Assembly: GCA_027186245.1 (NCBI GenBank)
Contig: CP114481.1
Coordinates: 51,677,501 to 51,741,500 of the forward strand
Origin: Coriaria nepalensis
Taxonomy: Eukaryota; Streptophyta; Magnoliopsida; Cucurbitales; Coriariaceae
Length of the DNA: 64,000 nt
Direction: 5' to 3'
The notes beneath the pieces were generated by a model. That model was not told the DNA's origin, searched no databases, and was given only the letters and a program-made list of their open reading frames with translations. Below, piece by piece: positions 24,904 to 38,678 of this stretch (the stretch's first letter is position 1; the number at the start of each line of letters is the position of its first letter). Position numbers and translations under genes: made by a program.

Positions 24904-26037
24904 AAAATCATTTGAATGAGTCATATTAAGTCAATAACTTATTTCAATGTAATTCGAACGAATTCTATTTTCGCACTTCAAATGCAAGTTTTGTGCATAA
25001 CTTTCAAATGATCATTGCAAGGAAAGTGTGCTTTAGTCTAACCTTAAAATCATTTGAATGTGTCATTTCAAGTCAATAACATATTTCAAAGCAATTCGAA
25101 CGAATTTTATTTTCGCACTCGAAAACAAGTTTTGTGCATAACTTGCAAATGATCAATGCAAGGAAAGTCTGCATTAGTTTAACCTTAAAATCATTTGAAT
25201 GAGTCATTTCAAGTCATTAACTTATTTCAAAGCAATTCGAACGAATTCTATTTTCGCACTTCGAAAACAAGTTTTGTGCATAACTTGCAAATGATCAATG
25301 CAAGGAATGTATGCATTCGTTTAACTTTAAAATCATTTCAATTAGTAATTTCAAGTCAATATCTTATATCAAAGTAGTTCGAACGAATTCTATTTTCACA
25401 CTTCAAACAGAAATTTCGTGGATAACTTTCAAATGATCATTGCAAGGAAAGTGTGCGTTAGTTTAACCTTAAAATCATTTGAATGAGTCATATTAAGTCA
25501 AAAACTTATTTTACTGCAATTCGAACTAATTCTATTTTCGCACTTCGAAAACAAGTTTTGTGCATAACTTTCAAATGATCATTGCAAGGAAAGTGTGGAT
25601 TGGTTTAACCTTAAAATCATTTGAATAAGTCATATTAAGTCAATAAGTTATTTCAATGCAAGACGAACGAATTCTATTTTCGCACTCCAAACGCAAGTTT
25701 TGTGCACAACTTTCAAATGACATTGCAAGGAAAGTGTGCTTTAGTCTAACCTTCAAATCATTTGAATGACTCATTTCAAGTCAATAACATATTTCAAAGC
25801 AATTCGAATGAATTCTATTTTCGCAATTCGAAAACAAGTTTTGTGCATAACTTGCAAATGATCAATGCAAGGAAAGTGTGCATTAGTTTAACCTTAAAAT
25901 CATTTGAATGAGTCATATCAGGTCAATAACTTATTTCAAAGCAATTCAAACGAATTCTATTTTCGCACTTCAAACACAAGTTTTGTGCATAACTTGCAAA
26001 AGATCAGTGCGAGGAAAGTGTGCATTAGTTTAACCTT

Positions 26038-26747
26038 AAAAACATTTGAATGAGTCATTTCAAGTCAATAACTTATTTCAAAGCAATCCGAAGAAATTCT
26101 ATTTTCGCACTTCGAAAACAAGTTTTGTGCATAACTTGCAAATGATCAATGCAAGGAATGTATGCATTCGTTTAACTTTAAAATCATTTCAATTAGTGAT
26201 TTCAGGTCAATATCTTATTTCGAAGCAGTTTGGACGAATTCTATTTTCACACTTCAAACAGAAGTTTCGTGGAAAACTTTTAAATGATCATTGCAAGGAT
26301 AGTGTGCATTAGTTTAACCTTAAAATCATTTGAATGAGTCATATTAAGTCAATAACTTATTTCAATGCAATTCGAACGAATTCTATTTCCGCACTTCAAA
26401 TGCAAGTTTTGTGCATAACTTTCAAATGATCATTACAAGGAAAGTGTGCTTGAGTCTAACCTTAAAATCATTTAAATGAGTCATTTCAAGACAATAACAT
26501 ATTTCAAAGTAATTCGAACGAATTAGATTTTCACACTTCAAACGCAAGTTTTGTGCATAACTTTTAAATGATTATTGCAAGGAATGTGTGCTTTAGTTTG
26601 ACCTTAAAATTATTTGAATGAGTCATATCAAGTCAATAACTTATTTCAAAGTAATTCAAACGAATTCTATTTTCGCACTACAAACACAAGTTTTGTGCAT
26701 AACTTGCAAAAGATCAATGCAAGGAAAGTGTGCATTAGTTTAACCTT
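26038..26747 (+). repeat. Five-monomer block repeated at 29728-30455
   Basis: The block contains TTTCAGGTCAATATC with GCAGTTTGGACG, then TCCGCACTTCAAATGC, then CTTGAGTCT. All recur in order 3,690 bp downstream. This copy is exactly 5 x 142 bp; the other is 18 bp longer because of a local duplication. Confidence 0.82.
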
Positions 26748-28770
26748 AAAATCATTTGAATGAGTCATTCCAAGTCAATAACTTATTTCAACGCAATTCG
26801 AACGAATTCTATTTTCGCACTTCGAAAACAAGTTTTGTGCATAACTTGCAAATGATCAACGCAAGGAAAGTGTGCATTAGTTTAAACTTAAAATCATTTG
26901 ATTGAGTCATTTCAAGTCATTAACTTATTTCAAAGCAATTCGAACGAATTCTATTTTCGCAATTCGAAAACAAGTTTTGTGCATAACTTGCAAATGATCA
27001 ATGCAAGGAAAGTGTGCATTAGTTTAACTTTAAAATCATTTGAATGAGTCATATTAAGTCAATAACTTATTTCAAAGCAATCCGAACGAATTCTATTTTC
27101 ACACTTCAAACGCAAGTTTTGTGCATAACTTTTAAATGATTATTGCAAGGAATGTGTGCTTTAGTCTAACCTTAAAATCATTTGAATGAGTCATTTCAAG
27201 TCAATAACATATTTCAAAGCAATTCGAACGAATTCTATTTTCGCACTTCAAAAACAAGTTTTGTGCATAACTTGCAAATGATCAATGCAAGAAAGTGTGC
27301 TTGAGTCTAACCTTAAAATCATTTGAATGAGTCATTTCAAGTCAATAACATATTTCAAAGTAATTCGAACGAATTCTATTTTCACACTTCAAACGCAAGT
27401 TTTGTACACAACTTTTAAATGATTATTGCAAGGAATGTGTGCTTTAGTTTGACCTTAAAATTATTTGAATGAGTCATATCAAGTCAATAACTTATTTCAA
27501 AGTAATTCAAACGAATTCTATTTTCGCACTACAAACACAAGTTTTGTGCATAACTTGCAAAAGATTAATGCAAGGAAAGTGTGCATTAGTTTAACCTTAA
27601 AATCATTTGAATGAGTCATTCCAAGTCAATAACTTATTTCAACGCAATTCGAACGAATTCTATTTTCGCACTTCGAAAACAAGTTTTGTGCATAACTTGC
27701 AAATGATCAACGCAAGGAAAGTGTGCATTAGTTTAAACTTAAAATCATTTGATTGAGTCATTTCAAGTCATTAACTTATTTCAAAGCAATTCGAACGAAT
27801 TCTATTTTCGCAATTCGAAAACAAGTTTTGTGCATAACTTGCAAATGATCAATGCAAGGAAAGTGTGCATTAGTTTAACCTTAAAATAATTTGAATGAGT
27901 CATTTCAAGTCATTAACTTATTTCAAAGCAATTCGAACGAATTCTATTTTTGCAATTCGAAAACAAGTTTTGTGCATAACTTGCAAATGATCAATGCATG
28001 GAATGTATGCATTCGTTTAACTTTAAAATCATTTCAATTAGTGATTTCAAGTCAATATCTTATTTCAAAGCAGTTCGAACGAATTCTATTTTCATACTTC
28101 AAAAAAGTTTTGTGCATAACTTTCAAATGATCATTGCAAGGAAGGTGTGCATTAGTTTAACATTAAAATCATTTGAATGAGTCATATTAAGTCAATAAGT
28201 TATTTCAAAGCAATTCGAACGAATTCTATTTCCGCACTTCAAATGCAAGTTTTGTGCATAACTTTCAAATGATCATTGCACGGAAAGTGTGCATTAGTCT
28301 AACCTTAAAATCATTTGAATGAGTCATTTCAAGTCAATAACATATTTCAAAGCAATTCGAACGAATTCTATTTTCGCACTTCAAAAACAAGTTTTGTGCA
28401 TAACTTGCAAATGATCAACGCAAGGAAAGTGTGCATTAGTTTAAACTTAAAATCATTTGATTGAGTCATTTCAAGTCATTAACTTATTTCAAAGCAATTC
28501 GAACGAATTCTATTTTCGCAATTCGAAAACAAGTTTTGTGCATAACTTGCAAATGATCAATGCAAGGAAAGTGTGCATTAGTTTAACCTTAAAATAATTT
28601 GAATGAGTCATTTCAAGTCATTAACTTATTTCAAAGCAATTCGAACGAATTCTATTTTTGCAATTCGAAAACAAGTTTTGTGCAGAACTTGCAAATGATC
28701 AATGCATGGAATGTATGCATTCGTTTAACTTTAAAATCATCTCAATTAGTGATTTCAAGTCAATATCTTA
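26448..28770 (+). repeat. Nested ~851/709-bp repeats
   Basis: CTTGAGTCTAACC occurs at 26449 and 27300 (851 bp apart). CAACGCAAGGAAAGTGTGC with TTGATTGAGTC occurs near 26858, 27709 and 28418 (851 and 709 bp). These six- and five-monomer steps show a short HOR with unit size changing by one monomer. The third copy overlaps block B2. Confidence 0.78.
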
Positions 28771-29727
28771 TTTCAAAGTAGTTCGAACGAATTCTATTTT
28801 CACACTTCAAACCAAAGTTTCGTGGATAACTTTCAAATGATCATTGCAACGAAAGTGTGCATTAGTTTAACTTTAAAATCATTTGAATGAGTCATATTAA
28901 TAAAACAATAACTTATTTCATTGCAATTCGAACGAATTCTATTTTCGCACTTCAAACGCAAGTTTGTGCACAACTTTCAAATGACATTGCAAGGAAAGTG
29001 TGCTTTAGTCTAACCTTAAAATCATTTGAATGAGTCATTTCAAGTCAATACCATATTTCAAAGCAATTCGATTGAATTCTATTTTCACACTTCTAACGCA
29101 AGTTTTGTGCATAACTTTTAAATGATCATTGCAAGGAAAGTGTGCTTTAGTTTGACCTTAAAATTATTTGAATGAGTCATATCAAGTCAATAACTTATTG
29201 CAAAACAATTCGAACGAATTCTATTTTCGCACTTCAAACACAAGTTTTGTGCATAACTTGCAAAAGATCAATGCAAGGAAAGTGTGCATTAGTTTAACCT
29301 TAAAATCATTTGAATTAGTCATTCCAAGTCAATAACATATTTCAAAGCAATTCGAACGAATTCTATTTTCACACTTCAAACACAAGTTTTGTGTATAACT
29401 TGCAAATGATCATTGCAAGGAAAGTGTGCATTAGTTTAACCTTAAAATCATTTGAATGAGTCATTTCAAGTCAATAACTTATTTCAAAGCAATCCGAACG
29501 AATTCTATTTTCACACTTCGGAAACAAGTTTTGTGCATAACTTGCAAATTATTAATGCAAGGAATGTATGCATTCGTTTAACTTTAAAATTATTTCAATT
29601 AGTGATTTCAAGTCAATACCTTATTTCAAAGCAGTTCGAACGAATTCTATTTTCACACTTCAAATAGATGTTACGAGGATTACCTTCAAATAATCATTGC
29701 AACGAAAGTGTGCATTAGTTTAACCTT
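28025..29727 (+). repeat. Block B2 of the ~4.55-kb super-repeat, 12 monomers
   Basis: It has the same landmark order as B1: CATACTTCAAAAAAG (28093), ATATTAATAAAACAATAACT (28894), GATTGAATTC with TTCTAACGC (about 29072), ATAGATGTTACGAGG (about 29664). The distance from the first to the last landmark is about 285 bp longer than in B1, so two whole monomers are inserted. Confidence 0.8.
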
Positions 29728-30455
29728 AAAATCATTTGAATGAGTCATTTCAAGTCAATAACTTATTTCTAAGCAATCCGAACAAATTCTATTTTCGCAC
29801 TTCGAAAACAAGTTTTGTGCATAACTTGCAAATGATCAATGCAAGGAATGTATGCATTCGTTTAACTTTAAAATCATTTCAATTAGTGATTTCAGGTCAA
29901 TATCTTATTTCGAAGCAGTTTGGACGAATTCTATTTTCACACTTCAAACAGAAGTTTCGGGGAAAACTTTTAAATGATCATTGCAAGGATAGTGTGCATT
30001 AGATTAACCTTAAAATCATTTGAATGAGTCATATTAAGTCAATAACTTATTTCTATGCAATTCGAACGAATTCTATTTCCGCACTTCAAATGCAAGTTTT
30101 GTGCATAACTTTCTAATGATCATTACAAAGAAAGTGTGCTTGAGTCTGACCTTAAAATCATTTGAATGAGTCATTTCAAGTCAATAACACATTTCAAGTC
30201 AATAACATATTTCAAAGTAATTCGAACGAATTCTATTTTCACACTTCAAACGCAAGTTTTGTGCATAACTTTTAAATGATTATTGCAAGGAATGTGTGCT
30301 TTAGTTTGACCTTAAAATTATTTGAATGAGTCATATCAAGTCAATAACTTATTTCAAAGCAATTCAAACGAATTCTATTTTCGCACTACAAACACAAGTT
30401 TTGTGCATAACTTGCAAAAGATCAATGCAAGGAAAGTGTGCATTAGTTTAACCTT
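29728..30455 (+). repeat. Second copy of the 26038-26747 block, with 18-bp insertion
   Basis: It carries the TTTCAGGTCAATATC, GCAGTTTGGACG and CTTGAGTCT landmarks in the same order. Its length is 728 bp against 710 bp, and the difference equals the 18-bp tandem duplication at 30172-30207. Confidence 0.82.
30172..30207 (+). repeat. 18-bp tandem duplication inside a monomer
   Basis: CATTTCAAGTCAATAACA occurs twice back to back (30172-30189 and 30190-30207). The paralogous block at 26038 has it once. It is a private microduplication, probably replication slippage. Confidence 0.92.
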
Positions 30456-32490
30456 AAAATCATTTGAATGAGTCATTTCAAGTCAATAACTTATTTCAAA
30501 GCAATCTGAATAAATTCTATTTTCGCACTTCGAAAACAAGTTCTGTTCATAACTTGCAAATAATCAATGCAAGGAATGTATGCATTCGTTTAACTTTAAA
30601 ATCATTTCAATTAGTGATTTCAAGTCAATATCTTATTTCGAAGCAGTTCGAACGAATTCTATTTTCACACTTCGAAAACAAGTTTTGTGCATAACTTTCA
30701 AATGATCATTGCAAGGAAAGTGTGGATTGGTTTAACCTTAAAATCATTTGAATGAGTCATATTCAGTCAATAACTTATTTCAATGCAAGACGAACGAATT
30801 CTATTTTCGCACTTCAAACGCAAGTTTTGTGCACAACTTTCAAATGACATTGCAAGGAAAGTGTGCTTTAGTCTAACCTTCAAATCATTTGAATGACTCA
30901 TTTCAAGTCAATAACATATTTCAAAGCAATTCGAACGAATTCTATTTTCGCACTTCGAAAACAAGTATTGTGCATAACTTGCAAAAGATCAATGCAAGGA
31001 AAGTGTGCATTAGTTTAACCTTAAAATCATTTGATTGAGTCATTTCAAGTCAATAACTTATTTCAAATCAATCTGAACGAATTCTATTTTCGCACTTCGA
31101 AAACAAGTTCTGTGCATAACTTGCAAATAATCAATGCAAGGAATGTATGCATTCGTTTAACTTTAAAATCATTTCAATTAGTGATTTCAAGTCAATATCT
31201 TATTTCGAAGCAGTTTGAATGAATTCTATTTTCACCCTTCAAACAGAAGTTTCGTCGAATACTTTTAAATGATCATTGCAAGGATAGTGTGCATTAGTTT
31301 AACCTTAAAATCATTTGAATGAGTCATATTAAGTCAATAACTTATTTCAATGCAATTCGAACGAATTCTATTTCCGCACTTCAAATGCAAGTTTTGTACA
31401 TAACTTTCAAATGATCATTGCAAGGAAAGTGTGCTTTAAGTCTAACCTTAAAATCATTTGAATGAGTCATTTCAAGTCAATAACTTATTTCAATGCAATT
31501 CGAACGAATTCTATTTCCGCACTTCAAATACAAGTTTTGTACATAACTTTCAAATGATCATTGCAAGGAAAGTGTGCTTTAGTCTAACCTTAAAATCATT
31601 TGAATGAGTCATTTCAAGTCAATAACATATTTCAAAGCAATTCGAACGAATTCTATTTTCACACTTGAAACGCAAGTTTTGTGCATAACTTTTAAGTGAT
31701 TATTGCAAGGAAAGTTTAGTTTGACCTTAAAATTATTTGAATGAGTCATATCAAGTCAATAACTTATTTCAAAGCAATTCAAACGAATTCTATTTTCGCA
31801 CTTCAAACACAAGTTTTGTGCATAACTTGCAAAAGATCAGTGCAAGGAAAGTGTTCATTAGTTTAACCTTAAAATCATTTGAATGAGTCATTTCAAGTCA
31901 ATAACTTATTTCAAAGCAATCTGAACGAATTCTATTTTCGCACTTCGAAAACAAGTTCTGTGCATAACTTGCAAATGATCAATGCAAGGAATGTATGCAT
32001 TCGTTTAACTTCAAAAATCATTTCAATTAGTGATTTCAAGTCAGTATCTTATTTCGAAGCTGTTCGAACGAATTCTATTTTCACACTTCGAAAACAAGTT
32101 TTGTGCATAACTTTCAAATGATCATTGCAAGGAAAGTGTGGATTGGTTTAACCTTAAAATCATTTGAATGAGTCATATTAAGTCAATAATTTATTTCAAT
32201 GCAAGACGAACGAATTCTATTTTCGCACTTCAAACGCAAGTTTTGTGCACAACTTTCAAATGACATTGCAAGGAAAGTGTGCTTTAGTCTAACCTTAAAA
32301 TCATTTGAATGAGTCATTTCAAGTCAATAACATATTTCAAAGCAATTCGGACGAATTCTATTTTCGCACTTCAAAAACAAGTTTTGTGTATAACTTGCAA
32401 ATGATCAATGCAAGAAAGTGTGCATTAGTTTAACCTTAAAATCATTTGGATGAGTCATATTAAGTCAATAACTTATTTCAAAGCAATCCG
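30456..32490 (+). repeat. 2.0-kb block duplicated at 38679-40712
   Basis: Several landmarks recur at a constant 8,222-8,223 bp offset: CAATCTGAA with TTCTGTTCAT, the ATATTCAGTCAATAAC variant, TCACCCTTCAAACAG, the shortened GGAAAGTTTAGTTTGACC, and CAAGAAAGTGTGC. Only scattered base differences are visible between copies. Similarity stops inside a monomer near 32490. Confidence 0.85.
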
Positions 32491-32579
32491 AACGAATTCT
32501 ATTATCGCACTTCGAAAACAAGTTTTGTGCATAACTTGCAAATGATCAATGCAAGGAATGTATGCATTCGTTTAAGTTT

Positions 32580-33713
32580 AAAATCATTTCAATTAGTGAT
32601 TTCAAGTCAATATCTTATTTCAAAGCAGTTCGAACGAATTCTATTTTCATACTTCAAAAAAATTTTGTGCATAACTTTCAAATGATCATTGCAAGGAAAG
32701 TGTTGATTAGTTTAACATTTAAATCATTTGAATGAGTCATATTAAGTCAATAAGTTATTTCAATGCAATTCGAACGAATTCTATTTCCGCACTTCAAATG
32801 CAAGTTTTGTGCATAACTTTCAAATGATCATTGCAAGGAAAGTGTGCATTAGTTTAACCTTAAAATCATTTGAATGAGTCATATCAAGTCAATAACTTAT
32901 TTCAATGCAAGACGAAACAAATTCTATTTTCGCACTTCAAACGCAAGTTTTGTGCACAACTTTCAAATGACATTGCAAGGAAAGTGTGCTTTAGTCTAAC
33001 CTTAAAATCATTTGAATGAGTCATTTCAAGTCAATACCATATTTCAAAGCAATTCGATTGAATTCTATTTGCACACTTCTAACGCAAGTTTTGTGCATAA
33101 CTTTTAAACGATCATTGCAAGGAAAGTGTGCTTTAGTTTGACCTTAAAATTATTTGAATGAGTCATATCAAGTCAATAACTTATTTCAAAGCAATTCGAA
33201 CGAATTCTATTTTCGCACTTCAAACACAAGTTTTGTGCATAACTTGCAAAAGATCAATGCAAGGAAAGTGTGCATTAGTTTAACCTTAAAATCATTTGAA
33301 TTAGTCATTCCAAGTCAATAACATATTTCAAAGCAATTCGAACGAATTCTATTTTCGCACTTCGAAAACAAGTTTTGTGCATAACTTGCAAATGATTAAT
33401 GCAAGGAAAGTGTGCATTAGTTTAACCTTAAAATCATTTGAATGAGTCATTTCAAGTCATTAACTTATTTCAAAGCAATTCGAACGAATTCTATTTTCGC
33501 ACTTCGGAAACAAGTTTTGTGCATAACTTGCAAATTATTAATGCAAGGAATGTATGCATTCGTTTAACTTTAAAATTATTTCAATTAGTGATTTCAAGTC
33601 AATACCTTATTTCAAAGCAGTTCGAACGAATTGTATTTTCACACTTCAAATAGAAGTTACGAGGATTACCTTCAAATAATCATTGCAAGGAAAGTGTGCA
33701 TTAGTTTAACCTT
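32580..33713 (+). repeat. Block B3 of the ~4.55-kb super-repeat, 8 monomers
   Basis: Landmarks present are CATACTTCAAAAAAATTTTG (32648), GATTGAATTC with TTCTAACGC (about 33056) and ATAGAAGTTACGAGG (about 33650). The block is about 284 bp shorter than B1, so two whole monomers are missing, including the one with ATATTAATAAAACAATAACT. Confidence 0.76.
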
Positions 33714-36020
33714 AAAATCATTTGAATGAGTCATATTAAGTCAATAACTTATTTCAATGTAATTCGAACGAATTCTATTTTCGCAATTCAAATGCAAGTT
33801 CTGTGCATAACTTTCAAATGATCATTGCAAGGAAAGTGTGCTTTAGTCTAACCTTAAAATCATTTGAATGTGTCATTTCAAGTCAATAACATATTTCAAA
33901 GCAATTCGAACGAATTCTGTTTTCGCACTCGAAAACAAGTTTTGTGCATAACTTGCAAAAGATCAATGCAAGGAAAGTGTGCATTAGTTTAACCTTAAAA
34001 TCATTTGAATCAGTCATTCAAAGTCAATAACATATTTCAAAGCAATTCGAACGAATTCTATTTTCACACTTGAAACACAAGTTTTGTGTATAACTTGCAA
34101 ATGATCATTGCAAGGAAAGTGTGCGTTAGTTTAACCTTAAAATCATTTGAATGAGTCATTTCAAGTCATTAACTTATTTCAAAGCAATTCGAACGAATTC
34201 TATTTTCGCACTTCGAAAACAAGTTTTGTGCATAACTTGCAAATGATCAATGCAAGGAATGTATGCATTCGTTTAACTTTAAAATCATTTCAATTAGTAA
34301 TTTCAAGTCAATATCTTATTTCAAAGTAGTACGAACGAATTCTATTTTCACACTTCAAACAGAAATTTCGTGGATAACTTTCAAATGATCATTGCAAGGA
34401 AAGTGTGCATTAGTTTAACCTTAAAATCATTTGAATGAGTCATATTAAGTCAATAACTTATTTCAATGCAATTCGAACGAATTCTATTTTCGCACTTCAA
34501 ACGCAAGTTTTGTGCATAACTTTCAAAATTATCATTGCAAGGAAAGTGTGCTTTAGTCTAACCTAAAAATCATTTGAATGTGTCATTTCAAGTCAATAAC
34601 ATATTTCAAAGCAATTCGAACGAATTCTATTTTCGCACTTCGAACACAAGTTCTGTGCATAACTTGCAAATGATCAATGCAAGAAATGTATGCATTCGTT
34701 TAACTTTAAAATCATTTCAATTTGTGATTTCATGTCAATATCTTATTTCAAAGTAGTTCGAACGAATTCTATTTTCATACTTCAAACATAAATTTTGTGG
34801 ATAACTTTCAAATGATCATTGCAAGGAAAGTGTGCATTAGTTTAACCTTAAAATCATTTGAATGAGTCATATTAAGTCAATAACTTATTTCAATGCAATT
34901 CGAACGAATTCTATTTTCGCACTTCAAATGCAAGTTTTGTGCATAACTTTCAAAATTATCATTGCAAGGAAAGTGTGCTTTAGTCTAACCTAAAAATCAT
35001 TTGAATGTGTCATTTCAAGTCGATAACATATTTCAAAGCAATTCGAACGAATTCTATTTTCGCACTTCGAACACAAGTTCTGTGCATAACTTGCAAATGA
35101 TCAATGCAAGGAATGTATGCATTCATTTAACTTTAAAATCATTTGAATGAGTCATTCCAAGTCAATAACATATTTCAAAGCAATTTGACAAATTCTATTT
35201 TCGTACTTCAAACGCAAGTTTTCTGCATAACTTTCAAATGATCATTGCAAGGAATGTGTGTATTAGTTTAACCTTAAAATCATTTGAATGAGTCATTTCA
35301 AGTCATTAACTTATTTCAAAGCAATCCGAACGAATTCTATTTTCGCACTTCGAAAACAAATTTTGTGCATAACTTGCAAATGATCAATGCAAGGAATCTA
35401 TGCATTCGTTTAACTCTAAAATCATTTCAATTAGTGATTTCAAGTCAATATCTTATTTCAAAGTAGTTCGAACGAATTCTATTTTCACACTTCAAACAGA
35501 AATTTCGTGGACAACTTTCAAATGATCATTGCAAGGGAAGTGTGCATTAGTTTAACCTCAAAATCATTTGAATGAGTCATATTAAAACAGTAACTTATTT
35601 CAATGCAATTCGAACGAATTCTATTTTCGCATTTCAAATGCAAGTTTTGTGCATAACTTTCGACTGATCATTGCAAGGAAAGTGCGCTTTAGTCTAACCT
35701 TAAAATTATTTTAATGATGACTTTCAAGTGAATAACATATTTCAGCGCAGTTCGAACGAATTCTATTTTCGCACTTCAAACACATGGTTTGTGCATAACT
35801 TGCAAATGATCATTGCAAGGAAAGTGTGCATTAGTTTAACCTTAAAATCATTTGAATGAGTCATTCCAAGTCAATAACTTATCTCAAAGCAATTCGAACA
35901 AATTCTATTTTCGCACTTCGAAAAGAAGTTTTGTGCATAACTTGCAAATGATCAATGCAAGGAAAGTGTGCATTAGTTTAACCTGAAAATCATTTGAATG
36001 AGTCATTTCAAGTCATTAAC

Positions 36021-38390
36021 TTATTTCAAAGCAATTCGAACGAATTCTATTTTCGCACTTCGGAAACAAGTTTTGTGCATAACTCGCAAATGATCAATGC
36101 AAGGAATGTATGCATTCGTTTAACTTTAAATTCATTTCAATTAGTGATTTCAAGTCAATAACTTATTTGAAAGCAGTTCGAGCGAATTCTATTTTCACAC
36201 TTCAAACAGAAGTTTTGAGGATAACCTTCGAATGATCATTGCAAGAAAAGTGTGCATTAGTTTAACCTTAAAATCATTTGAATAAGTCGCATATTAAGTC
36301 AATAACTTATTTCAATGCAATTCGAATGAATTCTATTTTCGCACTTCAAACGCAAGTATTGTGCATAACTTTCAAATGATCATTGCAAAGAAAGTGTGCT
36401 TTATTCTAGCCTTAAAATCATTTCAATGAGTCATTTCAAGTCAATAACATATTTCAAAGCAATTCGAACGAATTCTATTTTTGCACTTCGAAAACAAGTT
36501 TTGTGCATAACTTGCAAATGATCAATGCAAGGAAAGTGTGCATTAGTTTAACCTTAAAATCATTTGAATGAGTCATTTCAAGTCATTAACTTATTTCAAA
36601 GCAATTCGAACGAATTCTCTTTTCGCACTTCGAAAACAAGTTTTGTGCATAACTTGCAAATGATCAATGCAAGGAATGTATGCATTCGTTTAACCTTAAA
36701 ATCATTTGAATAAGTCATATTAAGTCAATAACTTATTTCAATGCAATTCGAATGAATTCTATTTTCGCACTTCAAACGCAAGTATTGTGCATAACTTTCA
36801 AATGATCGTTGCAAGGAAATTGTGCTTTAGTCTAACCTTAAAATCTTTTCAATGAGTCATTTCAAGTCAATAACATATTTCAACGCAATTCGAACGAATT
36901 CTATTTTCGCACTTCAAACACAAGGTTTGTGCATAACTTTCAAATGATCATTGCAAGGAAAGTGTGGTTTGGTCTAACTTGAAAATCATTTGAATATGTC
37001 ATTTCAAGTCAATAACATATTTCAAAGCAATTCGAACGAATTCTATTTTCGCACTTCGAAAACAAGTTTTGTGCATAACTTGCAAATAATTAATGCAAGG
37101 AAAGTGTGCATTAGTTTAACCTTAAAATCATTTGAATGAGTCATTTCAAGTCATTAACTTATTTCAAAGCAATTCGAACGAATTCTATTTTCGCACTTCG
37201 AAAACAAGTTTTGTGCATAACTTGCAAATGATCAATGCAAGGAATGTATGCATTCGTTTAACTTTAAAATCATTTCAATTAGTGATTTCAAGTCAATATC
37301 TTATTTCAAAGCAGTTCGAACGAATTCTATTTTCACACTTCGAAAACAAGTTTTGTGCATAACTTTTAAATGATCATTGCAAGGAAAGTGTGGATTGGTT
37401 TAACCTTAAAATCATTTGAATGAGTCATTTCAAGTCATTAACATATTTCAAAGCAATTCGAACGAATTCTATTTTCACACTTCTAACGCAAGTTTTGTCC
37501 ATAACTTAAATGATCATTGCAGGGAAAGTGTGCTTTAGTTTGACCTTAAAATTATTTGAATGAGTCATATCAAGTCAATAACTTATTTCCAAGCAATTCG
37601 AACGAATTCTATTTTCACACATCAAACACAAGTTTTGTGCATAACTTTTAAATGATTATTGCAAGGAAAGTGTGCTTTGACCTTAAAACTATTTGAATGA
37701 GTCATACCAAGTCAATAACTTATTTCAAAGCAATTCAAACGAATTCTTTTTTAGCACTTCAAACACAAGTTTTGTGCATAACTTGCGAAAGATCAATGCA
37801 AGGAAAGTGTGCATTAGTTTAACCTTAAAATCATTTGAATGAGTCATTTCAAGTCAATAACTTATTTCCAAGCAATTCGAACGAATTATATTTTCGCACT
37901 TCGAAAACAAGTTTTGTGCATAACTTGCAAATGATCAATGCAAGGAATGTATGTATTAGTTTAACCTTAAAATCATTTGAATGAGTCATATCAAGTCAAT
38001 AACTTATTTCAAAGCAATTCGAACGAATTCTATTTCCGCACTTCAAATGCAAGTTTTGTGCATAACTTGCAAATGATCAATGCAAGGAATGTATGCATTC
38101 GTTTAACTTTAAAATCATTTCAATTAGTGATTTCAAGTCAATAACTTATTTCAAAGCAGTTCGAACGAATTCTATTTTCACACTTCAAACAGAAGTTTCG
38201 TGGATAACTTGCAAATGATCATTGCAAGGAAAGTGTTCATTACTTTAACCTTAAAATCATTTAAATGGGTCATATTAAGTCAATAACTTATTTCAATGCA
38301 ATTCGAACGAATTCTATTTTCGCACTCCAAACGCAAGTTTTGTGCATAACTTTCAAATGATCATTGCAAGGAAAGTGTGCTTTAGTCTAA
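36021..38390 (+). repeat. 2.4-kb block duplicated at 40694-43060
   Basis: Landmarks at a constant 4,673-bp offset are CGGAAACAAG with CATAACTCGC (36061 and 40734), TTGAAAGCAGTTCGAGCG, AATAAGTCGCATATTAAG, TTGTCCATAACTTAAATG, the shortened GTGTGCTTTGACC, and ATTTAAATGGGTCAT. It immediately precedes a copy of the 30456 block. Confidence 0.85.
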
Positions 38391-38678
38391 CCTTAAAATC
38401 ATTTGAATGAGTCATTTCAAGTCAATAACATATTTCAAAGAAATTCGAATGAATTCTATTTTCACACTTCAAACAGAAGTTTCGTGCATAACTTTCAAAT
38501 GATCATTGCAAGGAAAGTGTGCATTTGTTTGACCTTAAAATTATTTGAATGAGTCAAATCAAGTCAATAACTTATTTCAAAGCAATTCGAACGAATTCTA
38601 TTTTCGCACTTCAAACACAAGTTTTGTGCATAACTTGCAAAAGATCAATGCAAGGAAAGTGTGCGTTAGTTTAACCTT

